DNA of 57,499 bases from Staphylococcus simiae (GTDB lineage: Bacteria > Bacillota > Bacilli > Staphylococcales > Staphylococcaceae): the NCBI RefSeq assembly GCF_002902085.1, contig NZ_PPQR01000011.1, forward strand, positions 1 to 57,499, in the 5' to 3' direction. The notes below the pieces were generated by a model. It saw only the letters and a list, made by a program, of their open reading frames with translations, had not been told where the DNA came from and did no database searches. The position numbers and the translations under genes were made by a program. This document shows positions 42,256 to 52,465 of the stretch, one piece after another (the stretch's first letter is position 1; the number at the start of each line of letters is the position of its first letter).

Positions 42256-44505
42256 ATGCTAGAAACAAACAAAGATCACACAAAGGCTTGGCAAGGATTT
42301 AAAAATGGTAGATGGAATAGACATGTAGATGTTAGAGAATTTATTCAATTAAACTATACGCTGTATGAAGGAAATGATTCATTTTTAGTTGGACCTACTG
42401 AAGCAACATCTAAGTTATGGGACCAAGTGATGCAATTATCTAAAGAGGAACGTGAACGTGGTGGCATGTGGGATATGGATACAAAAGTGCCATCAACAAT
42501 TACTTCACATGATGCAGGATACTTAGATCAAGCGTTAGAAACCATTGTCGGCGTACAAACTGACAAACCATTTAAACGTTCGATGCAACCATTTGGTGGT
42601 ATTCGTATGGCAAAAGCAGCTTGCGAATCATATGGTTATGAATTAGATGAAGAAACTGAAAAAATCTTTACAGACTATCGTAAGACACATAACCAAGGTG
42701 TATTTGATGCCTATTCTAAAGAAATGCTTAATTGTCGAAAAGCTGGTGTTATAACAGGATTACCTGATGCATATGGACGTGGTCGTATTATTGGAGACTA
42801 TCGTCGTGTGGCACTATATGGTGTAGATTTCTTAATGGCTGAAAAAATGCATGATTTTAATACGATGTCTACTGAAATGTCAGAAGATATTATTCGCCTT
42901 CGTGAAGAACTATCTGAACAATATCGTGCGTTAAAAGAATTAAAAGAATTAGGTCAAACTTATGGATTTGATTTAAGTCGTCCAGCTGAAAACTTTAAAG
43001 AAGCTGTTCAATGGTTATATTTAGCATATCTTGCAGCAATTAAAGAACAAAATGGTGCAGCAATGAGTTTAGGACGTACATCAACATTCTTAGATATTTA
43101 TGCAGAACGTGATTTGAAAAATGGTGACATTACTGAAAATGAAGTTCAAGAAATTATCGACCACTTTATCATGAAATTACGTATTGTTAAATTTGCGCGT
43201 ACGCCAGATTACAATGAGTTGTTCTCAGGAGATCCAACGTGGGTAACAGAGTCTATTGGTGGTGTAGGTATTGATGGTAGACCACTTGTAACGAAAAATT
43301 CATTCCGTTTCTTACATTCTTTAGATAATTTGGGACCAGCACCTGAACCAAACTTAACAGTATTATGGTCAGTACGTTTACCGGATAATTTTAAAACGTA
43401 TTGTGCAAAAATGAGTATTAAAACAAGTTCAATACAATATGAAAATGATGATATTATGCGTGAAAGCTATGGTGATGACTATGGTATTGCATGTTGTGTA
43501 TCTGCAATGACGATTGGTAAACAAATGCAATTCTTCGGTGCACGTGCGAACCTAGCTAAGACGTTATTGTATGCGATTAATGGTGGTAAAGATGAAAAAT
43601 CCGGTGCTCAAGTAGGTCCTAATTATGAAAGTATCCATAGTGAAGTATTAGATTATGACGAAGTATTCAATAAATTTGATCAAATGATGGATTGGCTAGC
43701 AGGCGTATATATCAATTCATTAAATGTTATTCACTATATGCATGATAAATACAGTTACGAACGCATCGAAATGGCATTACATGATACAGAAATTATTCGT
43801 ACAATGGCCACAGGTATTGCAGGCTTATCAGTTGCAGCTGATTCGTTATCTGCGATTAAATATGCACAAGTTAAACCAATTCGTAACGACGAAGGACTTG
43901 TTGTCGATTTTGAAATCGAAGGTGATTTCCCTAAATATGGTAATAACGATAGTCGTGTGGATGATATTGCTATCGATTTAGTGGAACGCTTTATGACAAA
44001 ATTACGTAGCCACAAAACATATCGTGATTCTGAACATACAATGAGTGTCTTAACAATCACTTCTAATGTGGTTTACGGTAAGAAAACTGGTAACACGCCA
44101 GATGGACGTAAGGCAGGAGAACCATTTGCGCCAGGAGCGAATCCAATGCATGGTCGCGACCAAAAAGGCGCATTATCTTCATTAAGTTCAGTTGCTAAAA
44201 TACCTTACGATTGTTGTAAAGATGGTATTTCAAATACATTCAGTATCGTGCCTAAATCTTTAGGTAAAGAAGCGGATGATCAAAATCGTAATTTAACAAG
44301 TATGCTTGACGGTTATGCAATGCAACATGGACATCACTTAAACATCAATGTCTTTAATCGTGAAACATTACTTGATGCGATGGAACATCCAGAAGAATAC
44401 CCACAATTAACCATTCGTGTATCAGGTTACGCCGTTAACTTTATTAAATTAACACGTGAACAACAACTGGATGTTATTTCTCGTACATTCCATGAAAGTA
44501 TGTAA
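42256..44505 (+). CDS. pflB: Formate acetyltransferase (pyruvate formate-lyase)
   Basis: A 749-residue glycyl-radical enzyme converting pyruvate and CoA to acetyl-CoA and formate in anaerobic growth. The adjacent catalytic cysteines are in [12 protein letters not shown] (about 413-424) and the glycyl-radical motif [12 protein letters not shown] is near the C terminus (about 722-733). Start ATG 42256 lies nine bases after GGAGG. pflA follows after 22 bp. The protein looks very close to S. aureus PflB as I recall it. Confidence 0.95.
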   Translation: MLETNKDHTKAWQGFKNGRWNRHVDVREFIQLNYTLYEGNDSFLVGPTEATSKLWDQVMQLSKEERERGGMWDMDTKVPSTITSHDAGYLDQALETIVGVQTDKPFKRSMQPFGGIRMAKAACESYGYELDEETEKIFTDYRKTHNQGVFDAYSKEMLNCRKAGVITGLPDAYGRGRIIGDYRRVALYGVDFLMAEKMHDFNTMSTEMSEDIIRLREELSEQYRALKELKELGQTYGFDLSRPAENFKEAVQWLYLAYLAAIKEQNGAAMSLGRTSTFLDIYAERDLKNGDITENEVQEIIDHFIMKLRIVKFARTPDYNELFSGDPTWVTESIGGVGIDGRPLVTKNSFRFLHSLDNLGPAPEPNLTVLWSVRLPDNFKTYCAKMSIKTSSIQYENDDIMRESYGDDYGIACCVSAMTIGKQMQFFGARANLAKTLLYAINGGKDEKSGAQVGPNYESIHSEVLDYDEVFNKFDQMMDWLAGVYINSLNVIHYMHDKYSYERIEMALHDTEIIRTMATGIAGLSVAADSLSAIKYAQVKPIRNDEGLVVDFEIEGDFPKYGNNDSRVDDIAIDLVERFMTKLRSHKTYRDSEHTMSVLTITSNVVYGKKTGNTPDGRKAGEPFAPGANPMHGRDQKGALSSLSSVAKIPYDCCKDGISNTFSIVPKSLGKEADDQNRNLTSMLDGYAMQHGHHLNINVFNRETLLDAMEHPEEYPQLTIRVSGYAVNFIKLTREQQLDVISRTFHESM

Positions 44506-44527
44506 TAACGAATAAGGTGGGAGCACA

Positions 44528-45283
44528 ATGCTAAAGGGACACTTACATTCTGTTGAGAGTTTAGGAACTGTCGATGGACCAGGTTTAAGATATATATTAT
44601 TTACACAAGGATGTTTGCTCAGATGTTTATACTGTCATAACCCAGATACTTGGAAAATTAATGAGCCATCAAGAGAGGTAACTGTTGAAGAAATGGTCGA
44701 CGAAATCTTGCCATATAAACCGTATTTTGACGCCTCAGGTGGTGGCGTGACGGTAAGTGGAGGAGAGCCGTTGCTACAAATGCCTTTTTTAGAAAAATTA
44801 TTTGCAGAATTACAGCACAATGGTGTGCATACGTGTCTTGACACATCTGCTGGTTGTGCCAATGATACTAAAGCATTTGAGAGACATTTTGATGAATTAC
44901 AGAAGCATACAGATTTAATATTGTTAGATATTAAACATATTAATAACGATAAACATATTAAATTGACAGGTAAACCAAATACACATATTTTAAATTTTGC
45001 GCGCAAACTGTCTGCAATGAAGCAACCTGTATGGATTCGTCATGTACTTGTACCTGGCTATTCAGATGATAAAGAAGATTTGATTGAATTAGGTAAATTT
45101 ATTAATTCGCTCGATAACGTCGAGAAGTTTGAAATCCTACCTTATCATCAATTAGGTGTCCATAAATGGAAAACATTAGGCATCCCATATCAATTAGAAG
45201 ATGTTGAAGCGCCAGATGATGAAGCTGTAAAAGCAGCTTATCGCTATGTTGATTTCAAAGGGAAAATTCCCGTTGAATTATAA
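44528..45283 (+). CDS. pflA: Pyruvate formate-lyase activating enzyme
   Basis: A 251-residue radical-SAM enzyme. The 4Fe-4S motif is [15 protein letters not shown] (Cys-x3-Cys-x2-Cys, about 29-36), followed by the glycine-rich SAM motif [14 protein letters not shown] (about 75-88). It abstracts hydrogen to install the glycyl radical in PflB and sits directly downstream of it. GGTGGGAG precedes the ATG. The operon ends in a strong hairpin. Confidence 0.95.
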   Translation: MLKGHLHSVESLGTVDGPGLRYILFTQGCLLRCLYCHNPDTWKINEPSREVTVEEMVDEILPYKPYFDASGGGVTVSGGEPLLQMPFLEKLFAELQHNGVHTCLDTSAGCANDTKAFERHFDELQKHTDLILLDIKHINNDKHIKLTGKPNTHILNFARKLSAMKQPVWIRHVLVPGYSDDKEDLIELGKFINSLDNVEKFEILPYHQLGVHKWKTLGIPYQLEDVEAPDDEAVKAAYRYVDFKGKIPVEL

Positions 45284-45304
45284 ATACAATTAAAACCCAA
45301 CAAT

Positions 45305-45347
45305 GAAGCACGTTCTGTAGAGTTATCACTCTAACAGGACGTGCTTC
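45305..45347 (+). terminator. Terminator of pflBA
   Basis: GAAGCACGTTCTGT / ACAGGACGTGCTTC arms with a nested AGAGT/ACTCT hairpin. Nothing else is seen up to 45515. Confidence 0.75.
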
Positions 45348-45515
45348 TCTGCGTATGATTCGAAAGTGACTTTGATAGCGTCACGTTGTTTATATTGTAT
45401 TATCACTTTATTAAAAAACATAAGCTCCTAGTATGAGACTCAAGGATAGTGTCAACAATGTTTTAATAAATTAGCATTTAATAATTAATACACTTTAATA
45501 TTATTAAGGTTCCAA

Positions 45516-46118
45516 TTAACGTTTTATTTCATTGATTATTTGTTTGTATGGCCCTTGGAATGCCATATTATAAATATTTTTGGCTAGTTGATCTCCAGGA
45601 ATCCTATTATCGTCTAATACCCAAAACTTGATTGTAGAGATAACAGCACCAGCAATATATGAATGAAAATATTTGAACGGCATACCATTAATTGCTTTAT
45701 GGCCAACTAATACGCGTTGTAAGTTTAACTCAATGGTTTCAGATAACTTATCTTCAAGACTACTTTTACGATTCATCGCAAATAATACTTCATAAAGTTC
45801 AATATTATTAAGAATAATTTTGATGATATTTTTAGGACCATATTCAAACACTGCAACGATATTTTCAGTATCTAACGTTTCGAAAGTAGAGAAGTCAAAT
45901 TCTTTAATATATTGTCTAATATTGTTAATTTCTTGATTTTCTAAGGCATTTAACAAAGCGTATTTATCTTCGTAGTGTTTATAAAATGTTGCTCTATTAA
46001 TATCTGCTTCATCAGCAATTTGTTGAATTGTCACTTCTTCTAAGTCATAGGATTTTAACAAATTAATAAATGCTTGATGTATTGCATATCTCGTTCTTTT
46101 AACTCTTCGATCAACCAT
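45516..46118 (-). CDS. TetR-family transcriptional regulator
   Basis: A 200-residue repressor. The N-terminal helix-turn-helix reads VTIQQIADEADINRATFYKHYEDKYALLNALE (about 31-62), and the C-terminal ligand domain is of the TetR_C type found in regulators of YhgE-like efflux genes. Start ATG 46118 is six bases after GAGGTG. It is divergent from the membrane protein at 46338, and each promoter carries a copy of the same palindrome. Confidence 0.88.
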   Translation of the reverse strand: MVDRRVKRTRYAIHQAFINLLKSYDLEEVTIQQIADEADINRATFYKHYEDKYALLNALENQEINNIRQYIKEFDFSTFETLDTENIVAVFEYGPKNIIKIILNNIELYEVLFAMNRKSSLEDKLSETIELNLQRVLVGHKAINGMPFKYFHSYIAGAVISTIKFWVLDDNRIPGDQLAKNIYNMAFQGPYKQIINEIKR

Positions 46119-46175
46119 GCTAGTCACCTCAATATTTTATTCAACATAAAGGTAGTTTAACGCTCTGATATATAA

Positions 46176-46322
46176 TAAACAACAATTTGTTGCTTATATT
46201 TTGGCGACAATTAATAAATCTTTGTTGCTTAAGATTCAGATTGCCATGTATTGGTTATTGTGTCAGGCATAATTAAGATTATAATTGACATCAAGAATGA
46301 TAAACAACATATAGTTGTATAA
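46176..46322. promoter_or_regulatory. Paired TetR-type operators and divergent promoters
   Basis: AAACAACAATTTGTTG (about 46177-46192) and AAACAACATATAGTTG (about 46302-46317) are two versions of one palindrome. The second overlaps the -10 of a plus-strand promoter (TTGACA 46285-46290, 17-bp spacer, CATATA 46308-46313). Operators for the neighbouring TetR protein are the obvious reading. Confidence 0.6.
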
Positions 46323-46337
46323 AAGGAGATAGAGAAA

Positions 46338-47600
46338 ATGAAAAATAAATTAGTATGGTTAGCACCGATTGTTGCGATTTTTATTTTGGTAGTATTAGCA
46401 ACAGCATTTTATCCAGCGTATAATCCTAAACCAAAAGATGTTCCAATGGCTGTTGTTAATGAGGATCAAGGATTAAAAGCTAATGGTAAAGAAATAAATA
46501 TCGGGAATAAATTCGAACAAAAATTACTTAAAAACTCCAATGAAGCTATGGATTGGTCTAAAGTGACATCTAAAAAGCAATTAGAAAAAGATATTAAAAA
46601 TGGCAAATATATCGGAGCTATTATTATTGACAAAGATTTTTCAAAAGATGCGATGAGTCAATCTCAAAGTATTGTAATGACAGAAAAACAACAAGAAATG
46701 AAAGATAAAATAAAATCTGGTGACATTAGTCCTGAGCAAGTAGTAAAGATGAAACAACAACAGCAAAATGTTGATACGCCAGAGCCTAAGCAAGCTGAAA
46801 TTTCGACGATTGTCAATCAGGGAAGTAATAGCCAAATAGCTAATATCGTTAGTCAAGGTTTAACTACAATGACTGATAATATGAATAATCAAATAAGTAA
46901 ACAAAATGTTAAATTATTAGCACAACAACATATGGATATACCTAGTGATAAATACAGTGATATTGCCAATCCTGTTAAAGTAGATCAATCTACATTACAC
47001 AAAGTTAAAGATCACCAAGCTAATGGCAATGCTGCCATGTCAATGTTTGCACCAACATGGTTAACTTCTATGTTAGTAGCAGTCATTACATTTTTTGCTT
47101 TTAGAAATAGAAAGGCGTTAGCTACACATAGTGATAAAATTAAATTCATTAGTAAATTAGTTATCGCAGTTATTGTAGCTGCATTTGCAGGGGCGTTCTC
47201 TTATGTTTATTACATGAACGGCGTATTTGATTTCAATTTTACACGTCCTAATGATGTAGCACTACTTATGGGAATAACGATACTTGGTATAGTGTCACTG
47301 CTCATTGCTTTTTTAGTATGGTTTGGTCTTCCTGTTGTACCGTTGTTAATGTTGGTTATCATCTTCACTATGCAAGCAATTATGTTACCCACAGCTATGG
47401 TACCTAAATTTTACCAAGATTATATTTTGCCATGGAATCCGTTCTACCATTTTATAAATGCGTTGAAATCAATTATTTATGAAGGACAGCATTTACAATT
47501 TGACGGCACAATTTGGATATTTATCAGTTTTATGATTGTAGGCTTAGTTTCACTCACTGCGGCAATATATGTAAAAAACAATAAGCAATCACAGAATTAA
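46338..47600 (+). CDS. YhgE/Pip-like ABC-2 type membrane protein
   Basis: A 420-residue protein. One N-terminal helix (about 7-25) is followed by PMAVVNEDQGLKANGKEI, the hallmark of the YhgE/Pip and DUF3533 groups. A large outer domain (30-235) with Gln- and Lys-rich stretches precedes a five- to six-helix membrane part (about 240-415). It may act as an efflux or envelope permease without its own ATPase, as other members do. AAAAGGAG precedes the ATG. Likely repressed by the divergent TetR. Confidence 0.78.
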   Translation: MKNKLVWLAPIVAIFILVVLATAFYPAYNPKPKDVPMAVVNEDQGLKANGKEINIGNKFEQKLLKNSNEAMDWSKVTSKKQLEKDIKNGKYIGAIIIDKDFSKDAMSQSQSIVMTEKQQEMKDKIKSGDISPEQVVKMKQQQQNVDTPEPKQAEISTIVNQGSNSQIANIVSQGLTTMTDNMNNQISKQNVKLLAQQHMDIPSDKYSDIANPVKVDQSTLHKVKDHQANGNAAMSMFAPTWLTSMLVAVITFFAFRNRKALATHSDKIKFISKLVIAVIVAAFAGAFSYVYYMNGVFDFNFTRPNDVALLMGITILGIVSLLIAFLVWFGLPVVPLLMLVIIFTMQAIMLPTAMVPKFYQDYILPWNPFYHFINALKSIIYEGQHLQFDGTIWIFISFMIVGLVSLTAAIYVKNNKQSQN

Positions 47601-47630
47601 CTTAATAACTTAAGTTTCAATTAATATTAA

Positions 47631-47683
47631 AAAGACCACCTTGGACGCTATCTACAGTAGTGTATAAGTCAATGGGGGTCTTT
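47631..47683. terminator. Hairpin after the YhgE-like gene
   Basis: AAAGACC (47631-47637) / GGTCTTT (47677-47683) with flanking partial pairing. Confidence 0.55.
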
Positions 47684-47772
47684 GAATATTTAACATGTTA
47701 TAAGCGGATTTTATTAGAACACCGACTTTAGACAAATACTGTTTTGTTAGTGATATTCTACAAATTCTCTAT

Positions 47773-47998
47773 TTAATCGTTCAATAAATTACCAATATTG
47801 GCTATAAGATTAGCTTTTAAAATATTAGCCATATGCATGGTATTGTATGCTAACCATTTAACATGTTTTTCAGTAAAGGCATTTTTATGATCAATATCCA
47901 TATAAGAAGGAGCTGGACCTGCTTCGCCAACCCAATAGGTATCAACATTTGGTGGAATCGTGAAACCAATATGACGTCGAACGTGATTATAGAGTGAT
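47773..47998 (-). pseudogene. 3' fragment of an NADPH-dependent FMN reductase-type flavoprotein
   Basis: About 75 codons (HIGFTIPPNVDTYWVGEAGPAPSYMD...) match the C-terminal end of flavodoxin-fold NAD(P)H oxidoreductases, whose DTYWVGEA motif is distinctive. The flavin-binding N-terminal half is missing. The homology stops at about 47998, exactly where the next fragment starts on the other strand, so the apparent ATG is accidental. Confidence 0.6.
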
Positions 47999-48341
47999 GT
48001 CATTAGACTATAATGTCATGACAAAACTGAAACGACAGGCACCTGAAATTGATAGTGGTTATATTATTCCATTGCAGTTTGGCCATTTTGAAGATACGAA
48101 TTTAGACTTCTTTGTTATCGAAGATTTTTCATATACGCCAAGACTAGTTAATCAAGCTCATCGTGAACATAAACAAGTATACACTTGGACGATTGATGGG
48201 GAAGAGGATATTACGAAGTATTTACAATCTCCAGTAGACGGTATTATTACTGATAATGCTGATTTAGCACAGCAGATTAAGCAAGACAAGAAAGATGAAA
48301 GTCACATGGATGTTGCTACAGAATTTTATTTGAATAATTAA
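47999..48341 (+). pseudogene. 3' fragment of a glycerophosphodiester phosphodiesterase gene
   Basis: About 113 codons match the C-terminal part of GlpQ/UgpQ-type phosphodiesterases of the membrane YhdW/GdpD kind (SLDYNVMTKLKRQAPEIDSGY, later KQVYTWTIDGEEDITKYL and VDGIITDNADLAQ). The N-terminal catalytic HRG/E-x-D part is absent, so the product cannot be active. It lies head to head with the truncated flavoprotein, sharing the join near 47998. Confidence 0.72.
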
Positions 48342-48400
48342 GCAAAGAGTCTAAAGTGTTTGATAGTGCACTGACAAATTGTTCTATGTATGTTGGTAGT

Positions 48401-48436
48401 CTCTTAACCGTAACTAACTTATGAAATAGTTAAGAG
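48401..48436. terminator. Hairpin after the phosphodiesterase fragment
   Basis: CTCTTAAC (48401-48408) / GTTAAGAG (48429-48436); the T run is poor. Confidence 0.4.
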
Positions 48437-48504
48437 GTTATACCAATAATCATTAACAAGATTTATATCGTAGTCCCACTCATCAGTAACATATTATCAA
48501 GAAC

Positions 48505-48551
48505 AACAGCAGTAAGAAGGATATTAAAGTAAACATCCTCTTACTGCTGTT
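48505..48551. repeat. 47-bp repeat/terminator hairpin, fadA side
   Basis: AGCAGTAAGAAGGAT and ATCCTCTTACTGCT are near-complementary arms, so it is a good terminator for the fad cluster on the minus strand. The identical 47 bp recurs at 57342-57388 beyond fadX, with weaker similarity extending about 35 bp to the left in both. Confidence 0.8.
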
Positions 48552-48609
48552 GTTAATTTGTTTCTATGACATACTTAAGTTTTATATTCGAATGTATAGC
48601 TATTAATGT

Positions 48610-49794
48610 TTAGCGAATATATTCAAATATAGCTGCAGCGCCCATACCAACACCGATACACATCGTGACCATACCGTATTGCGTATGTGGTTGTTTGCGC
48701 ATTTCTGCAAGCAATCTAGCAGTTAACATGGCACCTGTCGCACCAAGAGGGTGTCCTAATGCTATTGCACCACCATTGACGTTAACTTTCTCTTCGTCAA
48801 GACCAACTTCTCTAATGGATGCTAACGTTTGTGATGCAAAAGCTTCATTTAATTCGATTAAATCTATGTCGTTTAAAGATAGGTCGCACAAATCTAATAC
48901 TTCAGGAATAGCGTATGCAGGGCCAATACCCATAATTTTAGGATCAACACCTACAGCTTTAAATCCAACAAAGCGTGCAATAGGTGTTACGCCTAGTTCT
49001 TTTACTTTTCGGTCGGACATGATGACTACGAAACCAGCACCATCGGATAAAGGGGCAGAAGTTCCAGCAGTGACAGTACCGTCAGCCTTAAAGACCGTAC
49101 GTAATTCAGCTAGAGCTTCTATAGTCGTTTGTGGTCGGATAAATTCGTCGGTATCAAATACAGATTGTTCAATTATTGGGCCATTCTGATTATAGCTAAC
49201 AGTATTGACATTAATGGGTATAATTTCATCTTTGAAACGACCAGATTGTTGTGCTTGCGCAGCACGTTGATGACTACGAACTGCATATTGATCTTGATCT
49301 AATCTAGAAATATTGAATTGCTCAGCAACATTTTCAGCAGTTAAGCCCATGGGATAAGATGCACCAGAGTCTTCATCTTGAAGTGTTGGGTTGTTAGTTG
49401 GTTCATTACCTCCCATTGGTACAGCACTCATTAATTCAACACCACCCGCAACAAGAATGTCACCTTGTTCTGACATAATTTCATTAGCTGCAATGGCAAT
49501 GGTTTGTAGACCGGACGAACAATAACGATTCACTGTTTGCCCAGGCACAGTATTAGGTAATCCAGCACGTAAAGCTATTGTGCGAGCGATATTTTGGCCT
49601 TGTAAACCTTCAGGGAAGGCATTACCAACAATGACATCTTCAATCATATCAGTAGTAAAAGAACCACCAACACGTTGTAACACACCTTGCAATACTTTAG
49701 CGGCCACATCATCAGGTCTTTCATGAAATAGTGCACCGTTCTTTGCTTTAGCAGCTGCTGAACGACCATATGCTACAATATATGCTTCTTGCAT
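48610..49794 (-). CDS. fadA: Acetyl-CoA acyltransferase (3-ketoacyl-CoA thiolase)
   Basis: A 394-residue thiolase, the last step of beta-oxidation. The acylated Cys is in VNRYCSSGLQTIAIA (about 83-97). The other signature motifs are NEAFASQ, GGAIALGHPLGATGA (about 344-358) and CIGVGMGAAAIFE with the C-terminal catalytic Cys. The start at ATG 49794 is supported by GAGAGG nine bases upstream. It is the last gene of the fad cluster, 28 bp after fadB. Called vraB or fadA in S. aureus. Confidence 0.92.
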   Translation of the reverse strand: MQEAYIVAYGRSAAAKAKNGALFHERPDDVAAKVLQGVLQRVGGSFTTDMIEDVIVGNAFPEGLQGQNIARTIALRAGLPNTVPGQTVNRYCSSGLQTIAIAANEIMSEQGDILVAGGVELMSAVPMGGNEPTNNPTLQDEDSGASYPMGLTAENVAEQFNISRLDQDQYAVRSHQRAAQAQQSGRFKDEIIPINVNTVSYNQNGPIIEQSVFDTDEFIRPQTTIEALAELRTVFKADGTVTAGTSAPLSDGAGFVVIMSDRKVKELGVTPIARFVGFKAVGVDPKIMGIGPAYAIPEVLDLCDLSLNDIDLIELNEAFASQTLASIREVGLDEEKVNVNGGAIALGHPLGATGAMLTARLLAEMRKQPHTQYGMVTMCIGVGMGAAAIFEYIR

Positions 49795-49822
49795 GCTTAT
49801 CATCCTCTCTTGAACCTCGTCT

Positions 49823-52084
49823 TTAATTACGTAACGGTTTACCAGTTTTTAACATATGACTAATTCTGTCATATGTCTTATCAGATTTAAGTAAGTCAAT
49901 AAAGCCAATTTTTTCTAATTGTTGAATATAACGTTGGTTGATATGAGTATTACGTGGTAAGTCGCCACCTGCTAAAATTGTGGCGATATTTAACGCAATA
50001 TGATAGTCGTGATCACTAATAAAATGACCTAATCGTTGCGCATCTAATTGACCTTGTGTTAATGCTTTAAAGTCTGAACCTAAGGCGATATATTGTCGTT
50101 TTGGTGCAGGGATATAGTTAGTAGATGCTTCGTATTGTGCACGTTGTAATGCCACTTCGACACGTTGTTCCTTGTTGAAAATAATCGTATCAGTATCACG
50201 TAAATAACCATAACGTCGAGCTTCGAATGCATGAGTAGAGACTTTAGCAAAGCCAATCGTTGTTAACATTTTAGTCATTACAGTTTGCTTATCATTAAAT
50301 TGATGAGATGTACTTAAAATACGATCAGCCATCTCTGCTAGACCACCACCACTTGGCAGTAAACCAACACCAGCTTCGACCAAGCCTATATATGTTTCAC
50401 TAGCTGCTACAACGAATGGTGAATATAAGACCAGTTCACATCCGCCTCCAAGAGCTCGACCTTGTATAGCAGTTACAATGGGTTTTAAACTATACTTTAA
50501 ACGGTTAAAACTATAATGTAATTTATCTATAGACTGAGCAACGATATCATCAACTAAACCATCTTCATGCGCTTTTTTCATTAAGAATAAATTAGCACCT
50601 ACACTAAAGTTATTGCCATCTGCATAAATAACCATACTAGAGTAGTCTTGCTGCTCAAGGGTGTCGATAGCTGTCACTAAGTCATCGTTAAAGTCATCGG
50701 TAATAACATTATTTTTACTTTGAAGCTTTAATAGTAATTGATTACTATGAGTGACACTTAATTTCGCATCTTGATGGTCCCACAGTGTTTCGGCAATAAA
50801 GTGATTTACAGACGTTACATATTCGATAGTGTCATCTTCCTGATAGAAACTACCATTCATATCATTTATCCACTCAGGTAAGTCTCCGAGTTCATTTTCT
50901 ATACGTGTTTTTACACGCTCAAATCCCATTAAATCCCATAATTGAAAAGGTCCTAGCTTCCAATTGAACCCCCACACAAGTGCACGATCAATATCTTTGA
51001 AATCATTTGTTGCTTTTGGAACATTAATAGCTGAATAATAGAAATTATTACGTAAGGTTTGCCATAAAAATTGTCCAGCATCATCAGAAGCATTAAAAAT
51101 AATATCAAGATTATGACCTAAATCTTTAGTAAAGTTACGTAATATTGATAATTGAGGCTGTCCTATAGATACATAATCATTACTTTCTTTATCAAAGACT
51201 AAACGCTTTTTGCTTGCTGAGTCCTTTTTATAAAATCCTTGTTTTGTCTTACGACCTAAGGCACCTTGATTAAATAAAGTATCGACAACATCTACATCGT
51301 GGAAATAGTTCTGCTCTTCAGGAACTTGTTGCATACCCTTTATAACTGAAACGGCAATATCTAAACCAACTAAGTCAGATAGTGCATATGTCCCCGTTTT
51401 TGGACGACCAATGACTTGTCCTGTTAGAGCATCAACATCTATAATAGACATTTGTTGTTGCTCTGCTCGATACATAATGTCATTCATTGTTTGCGTGCCA
51501 ATTCGATTAGCTACAAAGCCTGGCACGTCATTAACTACAATGACACCTTTTCCTAAAATATTGTGAGCAAAGTCTTGAACAGTTGTCACGGTATTTGAAT
51601 TTGTGTATTCAGTTGGAATTAATTCAACTAATTTCATAATTCTTGGTGGATTGAAAAAATGTAAACCGAAAAAACGTTGTTGGTCATCTTTATTGAATAC
51701 TTGAGCAATAGCATGAATAGGAATACCTGATGTATTTGTTGCAAATAGTGCTTCTTTTTTAGCATGTTGTGCAACTTTGCTCCAAATATCATGTTTAATG
51801 GTTAAATCTTCTTTAACTGCTTCTAAGTATAAATCAGCATCATCACCCACCAAATCATCATTAAAATTACCGTATGTGAGACGGCTTGCAAAATCGAGAT
51901 CAAAGAGTAGTGGGCGTTTTGGATTAGTTATTGTGTCATATGCTTTTTTAGCAATTTTATTTGGCTCATTGTCATCAACAACTATATCTAATAGCTTAAC
52001 TTTGAGTCCGGCATTAACGAATAACGCAGCAAGTTGTGCCCCCATTGTTCCAGCACCGAGTATCGTTACTTTATTAATTGTCAT
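49823..52084 (-). CDS. fadB: 3-hydroxyacyl-CoA dehydrogenase / enoyl-CoA hydratase fusion
   Basis: A 753-residue fusion. The N-terminal NAD domain has TILGAGTMGAQLAALF (about 6-21). The dehydrogenase helical domain has ATNTSGIPIHAIA and FFGLHFFNPPRIMKLVEL (about 130-147). The C-terminal crotonase-like region (about 470-690) has VGANLFLM and IQGRALGGGCELVLYSPF. Domain order is dehydrogenase first, opposite to E. coli FadB. It performs two central steps of beta-oxidation. Start ATG 52084 follows AGGAGGA. A 381-bp repeat-bearing gap separates it from fadE. Confidence 0.92.
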   Translation of the reverse strand: MTINKVTILGAGTMGAQLAALFVNAGLKVKLLDIVVDDNEPNKIAKKAYDTITNPKRPLLFDLDFASRLTYGNFNDDLVGDDADLYLEAVKEDLTIKHDIWSKVAQHAKKEALFATNTSGIPIHAIAQVFNKDDQQRFFGLHFFNPPRIMKLVELIPTEYTNSNTVTTVQDFAHNILGKGVIVVNDVPGFVANRIGTQTMNDIMYRAEQQQMSIIDVDALTGQVIGRPKTGTYALSDLVGLDIAVSVIKGMQQVPEEQNYFHDVDVVDTLFNQGALGRKTKQGFYKKDSASKKRLVFDKESNDYVSIGQPQLSILRNFTKDLGHNLDIIFNASDDAGQFLWQTLRNNFYYSAINVPKATNDFKDIDRALVWGFNWKLGPFQLWDLMGFERVKTRIENELGDLPEWINDMNGSFYQEDDTIEYVTSVNHFIAETLWDHQDAKLSVTHSNQLLLKLQSKNNVITDDFNDDLVTAIDTLEQQDYSSMVIYADGNNFSVGANLFLMKKAHEDGLVDDIVAQSIDKLHYSFNRLKYSLKPIVTAIQGRALGGGCELVLYSPFVVAASETYIGLVEAGVGLLPSGGGLAEMADRILSTSHQFNDKQTVMTKMLTTIGFAKVSTHAFEARRYGYLRDTDTIIFNKEQRVEVALQRAQYEASTNYIPAPKRQYIALGSDFKALTQGQLDAQRLGHFISDHDYHIALNIATILAGGDLPRNTHINQRYIQQLEKIGFIDLLKSDKTYDRISHMLKTGKPLRN

Positions 52085-52146
52085 AGTAATTCCTCCTATT
52101 TCATTAGGTGACATTGTTTTTGAAAAGCATGATTTGTCATCATTCT

Positions 52147-52300
52147 TTAGGGAGGGGGTCAGACAAAAATTTTCTGCAAAAATTATGTCGTAATCCCACC
52201 CCTGGTAAAGCTGACTAGGTTTTTAAAACGTTGATTTATCAACATTTTGAAAACCAAACAGTTACTGTCAAATGCTCGTTGTCCCAGGCTCATAATGAGT
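52147..52300. repeat. Dispersed intergenic repeat between fadE and fadB
   Basis: GGAGGGGGTCAGACAAAAAT, a partial hairpin (AAATTTTTGTC type), CTGACTAGGTTTTTAAAA, a TGTTGATTTATCAACA-type hairpin, AAACAGTTACTGTC and GTTGTCCCAGGCTC. Same family as 5266-5388 and 28737-28905. The remaining 52301-52465 is A/T-rich with no gene. Confidence 0.75.
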
Positions 52301-52465
52301 CTAAGGCAGTCATTGTCGCACAGTTTAGTCAATGACTAGCTTAAATAATAAGCTTTAAGATGCTTGCTTGGATGTATAAACATTAAATGTCCCTGAGGTA
52401 TAATAGTGATATTTTTATGAAATATTCATTACTGTCATACTCAAGTAAATATAAAGATGATTTGT

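Noticed and set aside
42018..42272. 84-codon minus-strand frame between ald and pflB
   Set aside because: No ribosome site; it overlaps the pflB start, Rex site and CRE and has a composition typical of A/T-rich non-coding DNA.
48665..49189. 174-codon plus-strand frame within fadA
   Set aside because: Antisense to a conserved thiolase; codon periodicity belongs to the minus strand.
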